Shown one piece after another: positions 1-10,331 of a DNA stretch of 56,728 bases. The notes under the pieces were generated by a model. It ran no database searches, was not told where the DNA came from, and worked only from the letters and a program-made list of their open reading frames with translations. A program made the translations under genes and the position numbers. The stretch spans positions 1 through 56,728 of the forward strand of contig DDBV01000026.1 of NCBI GenBank assembly GCA_002335145.1, in the 5' to 3' direction. Positions within the stretch are counted from its first letter, which is position 1. Each line of letters opens with the position of its first letter. The DNA is from Patescibacteria group bacterium UBA2023 (lineage in GTDB: Bacteria > Patescibacteriota > Gracilibacteria > BD1-5 > UBA2023).

Positions 1-2
1 AT

Positions 3-467
3 GCGATCTACTCATCGCCACTCATGCGGGCACGGGAAACCGCCGATATCATCGCGAAATCGTGCGAAACGCCAGGGGCCATCATTCTCCCCGACTTGAT
101 CGAACGGGATTTTTGAGAGATGACCGGAAAATCAGTGTCGAGTATCCGCGAACTTTGTAATCCCGATATTCTCGAAACACCGACCATTACGTATTTCCTC
201 AGGTATCCGGGCGCAGAGAATTTTGATGCACTATACACACGCGCCCGAACGATACTCGACCATCTCGCGTCCATCCATGAGGACGGCACTATTCTTATGG
301 TATGTCATGGAGATGTCGGCAAGATGCTCATGGGGGCATATTTCAATATTCCGTGGCGTACGGCATTAGAGGGGCTTCATTTTGGTAATTCCGAGCTCAT
401 AGAGCTCTCCTCCGAGACGAATATCGAGAACTGCCGCCGGGTGCGTATCGAACAATTCAACGGATAA
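3..467 (+). CDS. Histidine phosphatase superfamily protein (5' end outside window)
   Basis: This gene is cut by the left edge; 154 codons are visible. It belongs to the histidine-phosphatase (phosphoglycerate mutase-like) superfamily, which uses a phosphohistidine to remove phosphate from small molecules or proteins. The block SPLMRARETA, which normally follows the RHG motif, lies at the start, so RHG itself is off the window. The ERDFGE block and the second catalytic histidine in VCHGD (about visible residue 102) are present. The Gly of ERDFGE is written TGA (114-116), and family members have Gly there. The substrate cannot be told. The gene ends at TAA, 51 bases before recG. Confidence 0.85.
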
Positions 468-518
468 CTCTCGTTGCCGGGAGAGCGAAACGGAGTATAG
501 TGAAATAAAAAATCGCCC

Positions 519-2495
519 ATGCTGCTCTCTCCCGCACTCCTGCGCACGACCGACCGGTACATCGCGAAGCTCGCCGAGGCCTGAATCCGGACCGTCGAGG
601 ATTTTGTCTCGCTCTATCCGCGCGATCATCGCGACAAGACCGAGGTCCTCGATGAATTCGCGAAGATCAATCTGAAAGAACCGAATACCGTGCGAGTGAC
701 GATCGAGTCGATCGCTTCGCAGCGTACAAAATTCGGCAAGCAACTCGTAAAAGCCGTGATCCGCGACCGACACGGAACGCTCGCGGAGGTAGTATGGTTC
801 AATCAGGCGTATCTCGCGCGACAATATCACTCCGGAGACGAGACGATCCTCTATGGCCGGGCGAAGTACGGATACGGCCGTTTGTCATTTACCTCCCCGG
901 ATATCACTCCCGCGACGGACGGAGGTATCTTGGAGCCGGTATACAGTGATACGAATACCATACCGGGACACTGGATCGGTTCGAAAATGCTCCTCCTACG
1001 AACACTCATGGGTGACTTGCCGGACCTCATCCCCGAGTCCATACGAGTCAAACGGAAATTTCCAAGGCGAGGTATCGCGCTTGGTATGATTCATTTTCCA
1101 TCCTCGACCGAGGAAATCGAGACAGCCCGCCGGACACTCGCCTACGAGGAGCTCTATCTTATCCAGGCAGAGCATGCCAAGAAGCGTGATCTCCATACGG
1201 ATCTCACAGCCGGACGAACCACGCCGATCCCGCTCGATGCCGAGCGTGTGAGGACGATTCTCTCGCACCTGCCGTACGACCTCACAGAGAAGCAGCGGAT
1301 CGTGACCTACCAGATCCTGCGCGATATGGAGCGCGATACCGCAATGTACCGGCTCCTACAGGGAGATGTCGGTACCGGCAAGACCGCTGTCGCGTTCATC
1401 ACGGCAATCCATGCCATCATCGGCTCTGGAGGACAAGTGGTGGTCATGGCACCGACAGAGATTCTCGCACGACAGCACTTCGCCGGATTCGAACCACTCG
1501 GGTTCGCCATGAATATTCGGTCGGATCTGCTCGTGGGAGGACTGTCCGCCACGGAAAAAAAGGCAGCGAAGGCTCGACTGAAATCAGGAGAGACTGCTAT
1601 CGTCTTCGGCACGCACGCCCTGCTCGAAGAAGATGTAATCTTCGAGAATCTCGTCTACACCGTGATCGATGAGCAGCATCGGTTCGGCGTGGAACAGCGC
1701 AAGGTACTGGAGGATAATTTCGCTTCCTACGCATCGGATCGCTATCCGCACGTGCTCTCCATGACGGCGACACCGATCCCCCGAACACTCGCCATTACGC
1801 TCTACGGATCACAGGATCTCTCGATCCTGGACCAATATCCAGCAGGACGAAAACCCATTCACACCGCAATCATCCGCGAGAAAGACCGGGAGACCGCCTA
1901 TCGGTTCATCGATACAGAGCTCGGGGCCGGCAGGCAGGCCTACTGGATCTCGCCACTCGTGGAGGAGTCCGACAAGCTCGATGTCGCATCTGCCACAGCA
2001 ACGACAGAGAATCTCCGGGCGATATTCCCTCATCGCCGGGTGGAGCTCCTGCACGGCAAGATGGGGGCAAAAGAGAAGAATCTCATCCTCGATCGCTTCA
2101 TCGCTCGAGAGATCGACATCTTGTCGAGTACGTCAGTAGTAGAGGTGGGGGTAAACAATCCGAATGCCACAATCATGTGTATCGAGGGGGCTGAGCGATT
2201 CGGACTGTCGCAGCTCCATCAGTTTCGCGGGCGGGTAGGCCGGTGAGCGGACCAGTCGTATTGTTATCTCCTGCCGACCGATGGACGTGCGACCGAACGA
2301 CTCCGTGCGATCGAGGGGACGCAGGACGGATTCGAACTCTCGGAGATCGATATGGAGCTGCGTGGCCCTGGCGAGGTTTATGGCGTGCGTCAGAGCGGAC
2401 TGCCAGAGCTCAAAATCGCATCGTTCCAGGACCTCGAACTCGTGGAAGACATACGCGAGGATATTCGGACACTCTCGAAAACCCGAACAAAGTAA
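519..2495 (+). CDS. recG: ATP-dependent DNA helicase RecG
   Basis: RecG is a superfamily 2 helicase that reverses stalled replication forks and moves Holliday junctions. The 658-residue product has an N-terminal OB-fold wedge region (residues about 1-200), Walker A GDVGTGKT near residue 282, the DEQH box, TATPIPRT, and the QFRGRVGRG motif VI. Two glycines are encoded by TGA: in AEAGIRTVEDF (582-584) and in GRVGRG (2244-2246); the second is invariant Gly in the family, strong evidence for recoding. Read with the standard code the gene would be broken into three. The length is slightly below the usual 680-700. The ATG at 519 is the first in frame after the upstream gene. Confidence 0.95.
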
Positions 2496-2597
2496 ATTGA
2501 CAATTTTTTCATATTCGTTCAAAATATTCGTGTACGAGGAAATTGGCGGTTTTCTCTATCGCAAATGAATCCGGTGCCTCTGTCGAGAGCGACAACC

Positions 2598-2625
2598 TTG
2601 AAACCGACCATATCCTCGTTATACT
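2598..2625 (+). promoter_or_regulatory. Promoter of the pilin gene
   Basis: TTGAAA (2598-2603) and TATACT (2620-2625) are separated by 16 bases and lie about 50 bases before the pilin ATG. The gap also holds an upstream TTGACA at about 2498, with a poor -10 match. Confidence 0.6.
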
Positions 2626-2675
2626 CTCCTTCGTGCATACCTCCTGTGCGCAAGCACGTTAACCCCCACCACTCC

Positions 2676-3386
2676 ATGCGTCTCCTTGCTTCGCGACGAT
2701 CGGGATTCACCCTCATCGAGCTGCTCGTCGTCATTACTATTATCGGTATCCTCGCCACGGGAGCTACCGCGACCTACACTTCACAGATACAGAAAGCCCG
2801 CGATACTTCGCGTATCAACGACCTCAAGACTCTCCAGTCCGCGACTGAGCAGTACTACCAGGACTTCCAGGTCTACCCCGGAACCCAGAGCACCGACATT
2901 ACGGCACAGATCGCGTCAGCGACTGGCGTCGTTCGTTACGCATCCAAGGTTCCCAAAGACCAGAAGCTCGGACAGACCTGTGCCCGATACTCCGCGCAGA
3001 CCGCACCAGCGACAGTTCCATGTGGATACGTCTACAATACTGCCTCAGACGACAACCAGATCGAGTATGGAGCATACGAGCTCTCCACGGCATTCGAGAA
3101 CAAGGGAAATGTCGACTCCAAAGCTTTCAACGATGATAATGGTGGAGCGTACGCCGACCCGGCAACATTTGAGCCGGACACCAAGGATGCAAGCCGTCTG
3201 GAGCTCGGTATCCGAGTGCTCAACGGAATCGACTCGTCAGTCACCAATGCCTTCGCTGATACGGGTGGAGCAGCCACCATCCTCGCTGCGGCCGCCTGCG
3301 GAACGACAACGACCAAGGTCGTCCTCGCGAGCGATGACGCATTCGGTGCGGACGGAGGTCCGGCCCTCATCTGTGGAAACAACTAA
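2676..3386 (+). CDS. Type IV pilin-like protein with class III prepilin leader
   Basis: This 236-residue protein has a short basic leader followed by RSGFTLIELLVV, the type IV pilin / type II secretion pseudopilin motif. Prepilin peptidase would cut between Gly and Phe. The hydrophobic helix (about residues 10-32) runs into AYTSQIQKARD-like amphipathic sequence typical of major pilins or GspG-like proteins, then a Thr/Ala-rich globular domain with four or five cysteines. The ATG at 2676 was chosen because it leaves an 11-residue leader and sits behind a good promoter; the frame stays open further upstream. No TGA codon is used. It is monocistronic, between a promoter and a strong terminator. 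Major versus minor pilin cannot be decided. Confidence 0.88.
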   Translation: MRLLASRRSGFTLIELLVVITIIGILATGATATYTSQIQKARDTSRINDLKTLQSATEQYYQDFQVYPGTQSTDITAQIASATGVVRYASKVPKDQKLGQTCARYSAQTAPATVPCGYVYNTASDDNQIEYGAYELSTAFENKGNVDSKAFNDDNGGAYADPATFEPDTKDASRLELGIRVLNGIDSSVTNAFADTGGAATILAAAACGTTTTKVVLASDDAFGADGGPALICGNN

Positions 3387-3401
3387 ATTCTTCACCCGGT
3401 C

Positions 3402-3434
3402 AAAAAGAAAGCCTCCGATGGAGGCTTTCTTTTT
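3402..3434. terminator. Bidirectional-type terminator after the pilin gene
   Basis: A perfect 15-base-pair stem (AAAAAGAAAGCCTCC with its complement) closes a GAT loop, with A and T runs at its two ends. It lies 15 bases after the pilin stop. Confidence 0.9.
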
Positions 3435-3447
3435 GACTCGGACCGGA

Positions 3448-3453
3448 TATACT
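3448..3453 (+). promoter_or_regulatory. -10 element (TATACT) of the PriA-like gene
   Basis: TATACT ends seven bases before the ATG at 3461, which places the expected transcription start at or next to the start codon. This suggests a leaderless mRNA. No convincing -35 box is seen. Confidence 0.5.
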
Positions 3454-3460
3454 CGCCTAC

Positions 3461-4420
3461 ATGATTATCACTGTTGTCGATCTCTCGCTCTCCCCTCGCG
3501 AGACACTGCCATTCGCGCCGGAGACGCTCACGTGCATAGAGCGTTCGCTCGCAAGCGGGAGACATGTCATTATCTACCACAATCGCCGCTGAGCCGGGAC
3601 AGCAACAATCTGCCGTACTTGTTCGCATGTTTGGCAGTGTCCCCGCTGCGATGTTGCGCTCGTCCGACATCTCCGACCGACAGATCGTCTTCGGTGCCAC
3701 CGGTGCGGCTATGTGGGCCATCCTCCAGAAACATGCCCGGAATGCGGCGGTGCGGATATTGCAACGATCGGAGTTGGGACGCAGGCGATCGAGAGTCGCT
3801 TACAGACACTCTTTCCATCGTTCCGGATCGTACGGCTCGATGCCGACTCCGGAGAGTCAGCATGATGTGATGATCCGTTGCTCTCTCCGTCCATATTCGT
3901 TGGGACCGCGAGCGTCCTCTCAGTCTACTCAGATCGGATCGGGACATGCGTTTTTACGCTCTTCGAGAATGATTCCATTGTCACGAGCTACGACAGTGAC
4001 GAAACACTCCACCGCCGCATCCGACTACTTTCGGAACGATCGAGTGAAACCGTGATACAGACCCATATTCCGCATCACCCAGTCATTCGCTCATTCGTCT
4101 CCGGAACCTACCGGGAATTCGCCCGGGAATCGCTCGATCGACGCATGCGTTTCTGATACCCGCCGTATGCCGAATTGGTCGATATCGTCATTCGCCACCG
4201 CGATCGGACGAAGCTCGACACGATTCTGGCAAGCATAGAATCGTGACTGACAAACAGACAGAACACGACAGAACTCTCCTGTGATCGGTCGGTGACATCG
4301 CGGGAAGACGGTCTCTATGTGCGCCGCGTAACGATGAAGTGAATCGATCTCGGAACGGATCTCGCGCTCATACGCAATACGCTCTGGAAGAACCGTGCGG
4401 TCTCGGTAGAGTGGCACTAG
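3461..4420 (+). CDS. PriA-like primosomal protein lacking the N-terminal helicase core
   Basis: The 319-residue product matches only the C-terminal part of PriA (primosomal protein N'). It starts just before the NRRG motif, then carries the zinc-binding region with CRTC, CPRC, CHRC and CPEC pairs, GTQAIE, RLDAD, and the C-terminal segment with RRMRFGYPPYAEL. The 3'-5' DNA-binding domain, Walker A and DEAH box of full PriA (about 730 residues) are absent, and the upstream 70 bases are a terminator, so this is a short gene rather than a split one. Five glycines are TGA, including NRRG (3590) and RFGYPP. It may keep a role in replisome loading, but it cannot be a helicase alone. It shares the palindromic stop CTAG with the convergent gene. 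Confidence 0.82.
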
Positions 4421-5928
4421 AGTTTGATGTTCGGTCTCATAGCGATACTCACTGCCGCGAGAACGAAGAGGAGGAATCCGAAGACGAAGAAGAATTCATT
4501 GAATCCGAGTATCGACACGAGTGCCCCGCCTACGAGGAGCCCCACGATATTCGCGAAGTTGAGGAGCATTTTGAGGGGAGCAGCGGACGCGTTGGAATCG
4601 ATTTCCCGCAGGTTGTGCTTCTCGGCATGGCAAGAATTGAACACATCCAGAAACGAGGCCTGTGCGAGCGGCATGGCTGCAGCATAGCCGAAGCTATTGA
4701 GAAATCCGAAGAGCATGACGAGTCCGAGATCGGTAGAATACCCGAAGAGCATGACCGAACACGAGGACAGTATGACGCCCGAAAGCACCACCGTATAGAC
4801 GCCGATACGCTTGGAAAGGCCGATAAAAAGCGACTGCATGAGAAAAACCGGAATAACCAGAAGCCCGAGAAGCAGATACGCGCTCACGAGGCGAGTACGG
4901 ACAATGCCATTCCCGGAGTTGATCTCGAGGAGCTTCTGGAGGAAATCGACCTGAAACGTGGCGACAAACGTATCCCAGAATCCGAACATGAGAATCACAG
5001 CGAAGACCCAGAGGAGCGTATGATTGAGCGGAGCAGCAAACAGCACGTCACGAGCGGTCCGAAATTCACGTTTGGTCGTCTCCACGAGCTCTTTGAATGT
5101 CACTTGTTCGCGCACCTCTATCGGCTTGATGAAGATGAATTTCTCCTTCTTCGCGAATTCCGCAAGATCGATCTTCCGAATCTTCTCCACACTGAATTCG
5201 CGCATTTTCTCAATATTCTCGCGCTCCATTACGAGCTTGAGACGCGATATATCCCCGAGTCGGACCGTGTCGGTCGGGTTATCGAAAAATCTCGCGAGAA
5301 ATACGAGAAGTACAATAATAACGACAATGAGGGAAACAATCGCGAAAAACGGCGAAAGTGGGATGATCACTCCAGCGGTAATAAGTCCGAGAAAAGAGCC
5401 GATACCGGTCGCAATGTTGTTTCGCGAGAGGATGACCGCATACTCGGAAGGATCGGAGTTATTGAGGATATACGACAGGATCGTGACGTCATTAATCTCC
5501 TTGGTGAGCCCATAGAGCATGGAAGCGGCAAGCAGGAGAATGATATTGAGCGCGTCCTGCAAAAAAAATGTAACGAGCGACTCGATAATGGTTCCTCCGG
5601 TCTCTTCGGTCGATGTGAAGTAGATGAATTTGAGGAAGATGAGCGAAGCGAGGAGGATAGAGAATCCTCCGACCATAAAGAGTTTTTTTGCGCTCACATG
5701 CTTCTGGAGAACTCCGATGGGAATATCGAGGAAGAACGCCACGAGATTTCCGACTGCGAGAAACGCTCCGACGAGGAGAACCGACTGGAGAATGAGTCCG
5801 AAGAAGTAGACAACGGAGAAATGAAAGAAGATCCATACAAACCCGAGGATTCCCGAGAGAATATAGAGATTGCGACGGCGAAGGTCGTCACCTTCGGTCT
5901 CGATCGAGACAAAATTCTTCGTGGTCAT
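4417..5928 (-). CDS. MFS-type membrane transporter
   Basis: This 503-residue polytopic membrane protein has about twelve hydrophobic segments in two groups of six. They are separated by a charged cytoplasmic stretch (about residues 210-295), the organisation of a major facilitator superfamily transporter. The substrate cannot be predicted. No TGA is used. The start at 5928 (MTTKNF) is preferred over an upstream ATG at 5967 because a minus-strand -10 (TATGAT, near 5963) would put the transcription start between them. Its TAG stop overlaps the TAG of the convergent PriA-like gene in the sequence CTAG. Confidence 0.78.
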   Translation of the reverse strand: MTTKNFVSIETEGDDLRRRNLYILSGILGFVWIFFHFSVVYFFGLILQSVLLVGAFLAVGNLVAFFLDIPIGVLQKHVSAKKLFMVGGFSILLASLIFLKFIYFTSTEETGGTIIESLVTFFLQDALNIILLLAASMLYGLTKEINDVTILSYILNNSDPSEYAVILSRNNIATGIGSFLGLITAGVIIPLSPFFAIVSLIVVIIVLLVFLARFFDNPTDTVRLGDISRLKLVMERENIEKMREFSVEKIRKIDLAEFAKKEKFIFIKPIEVREQVTFKELVETTKREFRTARDVLFAAPLNHTLLWVFAVILMFGFWDTFVATFQVDFLQKLLEINSGNGIVRTRLVSAYLLLGLLVIPVFLMQSLFIGLSKRIGVYTVVLSGVILSSCSVMLFGYSTDLGLVMLFGFLNSFGYAAAMPLAQASFLDVFNSCHAEKHNLREIDSNASAAPLKMLLNFANIVGLLVGGALVSILGFNEFFFVFGFLLFVLAAVSIAMRPNIKL

Positions 5929-5943
5929 ACGAGGAAAAAGGAT

Positions 5944-5972
5944 TTGGAAACGCGACCATGCTATCATATAAT
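5944..5972 (+). promoter_or_regulatory. Promoter of the RNase R-type gene
   Basis: TTGGAA (5944-5949), a 17-base spacer and a consensus TATAAT (5967-5972) precede the ATG at 5994. The same interval drives the divergent MFS gene on the other strand. Confidence 0.75.
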
Positions 5973-5993
5973 GGTTTTTCCCGCAATTTCCGC

Positions 5994-8078
5994 ATGCATA
6001 CCGCTATCGGCATATTCCGCAACAAAAACGCTTCGGGCTCCATCATCGAGACGGAATCCGGAGAGGAGGTTTTCGTGTCTGGACGAGACGGTGCAAACGC
6101 TCTCCCTGGAGACCGAGTTCGTATCCGGATCTTCAAAGCCGCGGCATGAGGCCGGCGCGCCGAGTGATCAGTCCTCCAGGTAATCGACCGGACAAACCCT
6201 CGCCAAATCGTGCGGATCTCGGGAGAATACCGTGGGTCCCTTCGGGCCGAGCTCGCGGGGATCGCCGCATCCGACACGACCATCTCGATCCCGAAGACAT
6301 CTTCGCTCGGAGCACGGATCGGAGATATTGCGGTCGTGGAGATTGAGACAACAGTCACGAAGAGCAATACGGGACGGGTCGTGGAAATCCTTGGGAATGC
6401 CGCGACCGCCGGCATCGAGGAGCGGATCATTATCGAGTCTGCGGGGATTCCACGCACATTCCCTGCCGAGGTTCTCTCCGAAGCCAGCACATTTCAGACT
6501 CCTACCTCATCTGATTTCGCCGGACGACACGACTATCGTGATGAGTGGGTCTATACCATCGATGGGGCAGATGCCCGAGACCTGGACGATGCGATCCACG
6601 TCCGCCGCCTGCCGGACGGCGACTACGAGCTTGGCGTGCATATCGCCGATGTCTCGCACTATGTGCGCGAAGGATCAATGCTGGATCGCGAAGCATCGGC
6701 ACGATCCACGAGCGTCTATCTCGGCATGGAGGTCATTCCCATGCTCCCCGAGCGTCTCTCGAACGATCTCTGTTCACTGCATCCTGGCACCCCGAAGCTC
6801 ACACAGTCGGTCATCGTGCGAGTGTCGGCAGATGGTCAGATTCGTCTCCTAGAGCTCGGCGAATCAGTCATTGAGAGTCGGAAACGATTCACCTACCTGG
6901 AAGTGCAGGCCATCATCGACGGAGATGCGGACGAGTCCGCCTATCCTGATGAACTGCGAGAGAGTATTCGCACAGCCTACGAACTCTACACCCTGATCGC
7001 TATAAAACGAAAGCGCGAAGGAAAAATTAGTTTCGAGTTCAGCGAGACGGCGATCGACTACGAGAATCCTCTCACGATCCGGTCGATCCGACCGAAACAT
7101 CGAGTCGACGCGCACAAACTCATCGAGGAATTCATGATTACCGCCAACGAAGCGGTGGCCAAGCATTTCGCGACGAAGCGACTACCGAATCTCTCCCGCA
7201 TCCACGAGTGCCCCGAGCCAGATCGACTCTCGCGCCTCGCAGAGATTTTGTCTGCCTATGGGATCGAGACATCGGGAGAGGCACTCGCCCGCCACGAAGA
7301 AATGGAACGAATCGTGGAACAACTCTCCTCACCCGAGAAAGAGCCTCTGCTCAAGTACGTGCTCACGTCTCTGAAGAAAGCCGAGTACAGTCCGCAGAAT
7401 CTCGGCCACCACGGACTCGGTCTCAAGCATTATTCACACTTTACCTCGCCTATCCGGCGGTATCCTGACCTCATTACCCATCGACTCGTGAAGGCGTGGA
7501 GTCGGCACGAGCTCTCGCACGCAGTGATAGATCGCTACGCGAAGAATCTGCCGGAGATCGCCACCCGCACGAGTGCCCTGGAGCGTCGCGCGGAACGAGC
7601 CGAATACGACGTGCGCGACACGCGCCTCGCCCGATATGCTGCTGGTAAGATCGGTGAGATCTACGGTGCGGTCATTACCGGCACGACCGAGTTCGGAGCC
7701 TTCGCTCGAACAGATGAAGGACTGGAAGGATTTTGTTTTTGGCGAGAGATTCCCGTGCGTACACGGTGGCATGAGCCATCGCTCTCGCTCGTGGACGCAC
7801 AGGGGTACGCGTACCTACGAATCGGGGATCGCGTGCAGGTTCGCCTCTCGGCAGCAGATCCCGCGACTCGGCGTATTGATTTCGCGCTCGTGGATCGCGA
7901 GACACGCGAAGAAATCCGGATCGACCTGACCCATCGGATGAATATCGGACGAGGAGTAAAAAAGACCAAGAAGATACCTGTCCCACCAACATCTCCATCG
8001 AGTCATGCTCCTGCGAAGAAGCCACGCCGACCACGCCGACGGGGTGGCAAGGGACGAAAGAAGACTTCGAACAATTAA
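5994..8078 (+). CDS. rnr: Ribonuclease R / RNB-family 3'-5' exoribonuclease
   Basis: This 694-residue protein is an RNase II/R-family exoribonuclease that degrades RNA from the 3' end. It has N-terminal cold-shock-like OB folds, the RNB catalytic domain with DARDLDDAIHV at about residues 192-202 (metal-binding aspartates) and the SPIRRYPDLITHR motif, an S1 domain, and a very basic Lys/Arg/Pro tail like that of RNase R. Two TGA glycines lie close together (6147 and 6162 region, AAGGRRAEG). ATG 5994 is the first start downstream of the promoter's expected transcription start. Its TAA stop overlaps the stop of the convergent gene. Confidence 0.92.
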
Positions 8079-9286
8079 TGAGATTCCGGAGCAATCGGTC
8101 GGAATCGGACAAACCACTCGAAGAGAATCGTACAACAGAGCAATACCCCTGCAAATCCCGCGAAGTACCAGAGCGTCACCGAGAGCGGATACCCTGCCAC
8201 GAATAGTCCTGAAACAAACAGTAGGAGCGCATACATACCCCGACCTGAGAGTGATACGAGCGAGTGCACGGTTGCTCGTCGATCATCGGATACGAGGGCG
8301 TTGATCTCGGTGGGCTGGAGATACTGAACCGCCCCCCGAGCAATCTGATGCGCGAAGATACCGAGCCATCACCACGTCGGGAGCCACTGTGCCATGAAGA
8401 CATATCCCAGAAGCAACAGAAGTACAGGGACGATAATTGTTATCCGGAAACCATATCGCGGCAGCAACCGTGCAATAAGTCGTGACCCGAGTAGTACGAA
8501 CACATAGAAGGATGCAAAAATGAACCCCATCCAGGTCATATCAATACCGCCCGCGGCGATGATTGGCTGATAGTACCAAAGACCAAGCTGATTCAGACTC
8601 ACACATCCAGCAAAAACAAAGATCACATACAACATCGTGCGACTCCGCAGGACGGTGTTCATGAGAATATCGAGCATGTGATGGTGGGCACGCATACCAG
8701 AGTCTCGAGCACGAATTCGTTCTGGCTCAATCAAGAACCATGCAGCGAGAATCGCGGTAGAGCCAATAAGTGCCGATACACTCAATGCCCAGACTGCCCC
8801 AAAGTACCCAGCAATAATCGACCCAGCGATTGCGTAACCTGCCTGCATCGCATATGTTCATTCTATCACCTTTGCCCAAGACTTCTTCCCCTCGGTCTCA
8901 CGTTCTTCGGGAGCATGAGACTCATAAACCATCGACTCGAGCGTCCCGGAGTAAAAGCTTACAGCAAATCCGAAACAGAGCTCGGAAAGCAGAAACGTAA
9001 AGAAATCATACGATACGACGTAACCCCAGAGCCCGAGTGTCACGAACGCAGCACTCACGAGGAGTGATGTCCGACGCGAAAACCAATCGGAAAGAAATCC
9101 GGACGGTACCTCAAGAAGAGCGACTGCCGCAGCATACGCTGCCTGCAAAAACAATACATCCGCCATTGTCAACCCCTTATCAAGCCAGTAAAAAACGATA
9201 ATCGGTACGGTGAGAACAACAGATTCTTGCGCGGCATAGAACCACCGCAAGAGCAAAATATTCCGATGCTGGTAGGGGGATGACAT
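8075..9286 (-). CDS. MFS transporter
   Basis: The 403-residue product is a twelve-segment major facilitator superfamily transporter, recognised from the N-terminal WFYAAQESVV/PIIVFYWLDKG region, LLEVPSGFLSDWFSRR (the loop 2-3 motif) and PTEINALVSDDRRATV (a loop common in MFS drug/sugar transporters). Two glycines are TGA (8858-8860 and 8369-8371), so a standard-code reading gives three fragments. It has its own strong promoter and a short hairpin in the leader. The substrate is unknown. Its stop overlaps that of rnr at TTAA. Confidence 0.87.
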
Positions 9287-9315
9287 AAATTTTCTTGAGA
9301 CAAAAAAGTCTCGGC

Positions 9316-9344
9316 ACTATACCGAAGCTGCCAGTACATGTCAA
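9316..9344 (-). promoter_or_regulatory. Consensus promoter of the MFS gene
   Basis: On the minus strand TTGACA (9344-9339), a 17-base spacer and TATAGT (9321-9316) precede the gene starting at 9286. The transcribed leader contains a GAGAC-A6-GTCTC hairpin (9296-9311). Confidence 0.8.
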
Positions 9345-9351
9345 CGTGATA

Positions 9352-9930
9352 CTAATGAGCCTCGGTGAAAGCATGCTCTCGCTGCTCTGCCACCACCGAC
9401 CCGATCGCCTCTCGCTTCATATTGATACGATTGCTCTCGAGCTTTCGCACATGCTCATTGAGAATTCGGAGCACCTCGAACGGATCGGGGATGAAGTGAA
9501 AACTGCGCACATCATTCTTCTTTTGCTCGATCACGAGCGTCCCATATCGGAAGAACATCGGCAGGAACCCATGGCGCTCCACATCGAACTTCATAATCTG
9601 CGGGAGACTAATGACCTCTATATCGTCTTGGAGAATGAGGGTGCAGTTCACGATGATAAGCTTGTCATCCGCGATAATCATGAGCTTGTTTTCATACTTC
9701 ACGATCGCGAGAATCAGTCGGAAAAATGCATAATTCCCGAGCAGGAAAATGACAGGGAACATGAGCCCGTAGCGGACGATGTCCGGAATTACGTCCCGGT
9801 ACATAGCCGTGAATGAAGCGAATGCCGCGCAGACGAGCAGAAAGAAGGCGAACTTTGCGGTCGCATAGAAGAGAAAGATCGGATGCCGTCGGAAGATGCG
9901 ATACCGACCGGCAACGTACGATGCCGGCAT
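9352..9930 (-). CDS. Membrane protein with PH-like (bPH/DUF304-type) domain
   Basis: The 192-residue product has two N-terminal membrane helices (about residues 20-70) followed by a beta-rich domain with the pattern of bacterial PH domains (NCTLILQDDIEVISL... FRYGTLVIEQ). Function is unknown; such proteins are usually membrane-anchored. The open frame runs up to 10182, but the upstream part overlaps another small gene in a better frame, so ATG 9930 is preferred. It lies 11 bases after the stop of that gene, indicating co-transcription. Confidence 0.65.
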   Translation of the reverse strand: MPASYVAGRYRIFRRHPIFLFYATAKFAFFLLVCAAFASFTAMYRDVIPDIVRYGLMFPVIFLLGNYAFFRLILAIVKYENKLMIIADDKLIIVNCTLILQDDIEVISLPQIMKFDVERHGFLPMFFRYGTLVIEQKKNDVRSFHFIPDPFEVLRILNEHVRKLESNRINMKREAIGSVVAEQREHAFTEAH

Positions 9931-9941
9931 ACCTGTCGTGG

Positions 9942-10175
9942 TTAGAGGAGTAAAAGCACCAATCACGTCCCGGTTACGATCCAGAGGACGAAAATAAAAC
10001 GCACGGACGAAATCTGAGTACGGTATATTCGATAGAGGGCAATATTCGAGCCGTTCCCGATTTTCTCGGAATGACGGCGAGTAATGGTGCGAATACGCCT
10101 CTCGATGAGGTACCAAACAACGGTATACGAGATGGCGAGTGCGAGAACGAGAATCTCTTTCCAGAAAACGGTCAT
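9942..10175 (-). CDS. Small membrane protein
   Basis: This predicted 77-residue protein has one hydrophobic segment at each end, separated by a basic stretch (IERRIRTITRRHSEK). It includes one TGA glycine (9963-9965) and ends at TAA. An extended -10 (GGGTATAAT) lies about 45 bases upstream. I do not recognise the family. It is translated just ahead of the PH-like membrane protein and probably works with it. Confidence 0.6.
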
Positions 10176-10272
10176 ACCGCATGAATTAGAGAACTCCCCG
10201 GGAGGGATATTATACCCCGGAATCCTTGGGAATCCAGCAAAAAGCGGTTCGCATCGGTGCAGGGCTGCTCGG

Positions 10273-10304
10273 TAAAAAATAATATCCCCTTAATCTCGGG
10301 GATA
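10273..10304 (-). terminator. Terminator of the minus-strand gene ending at 10332
   Basis: A TATCCCC/GGGGATA stem with an 8-base loop is followed on the minus strand by a T-rich run (complement of 10273-10282). Confidence 0.75.
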
Positions 10305-10331
10305 GTATTTCAGTCGGAAAACTCCTGACTG

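Noticed and set aside
4339..6183. 614-codon plus-strand open frame
   Set aside because: It is antisense to the MFS transporter (4417-5928); its composition is extreme in Glu/Arg/His and has no family pattern.
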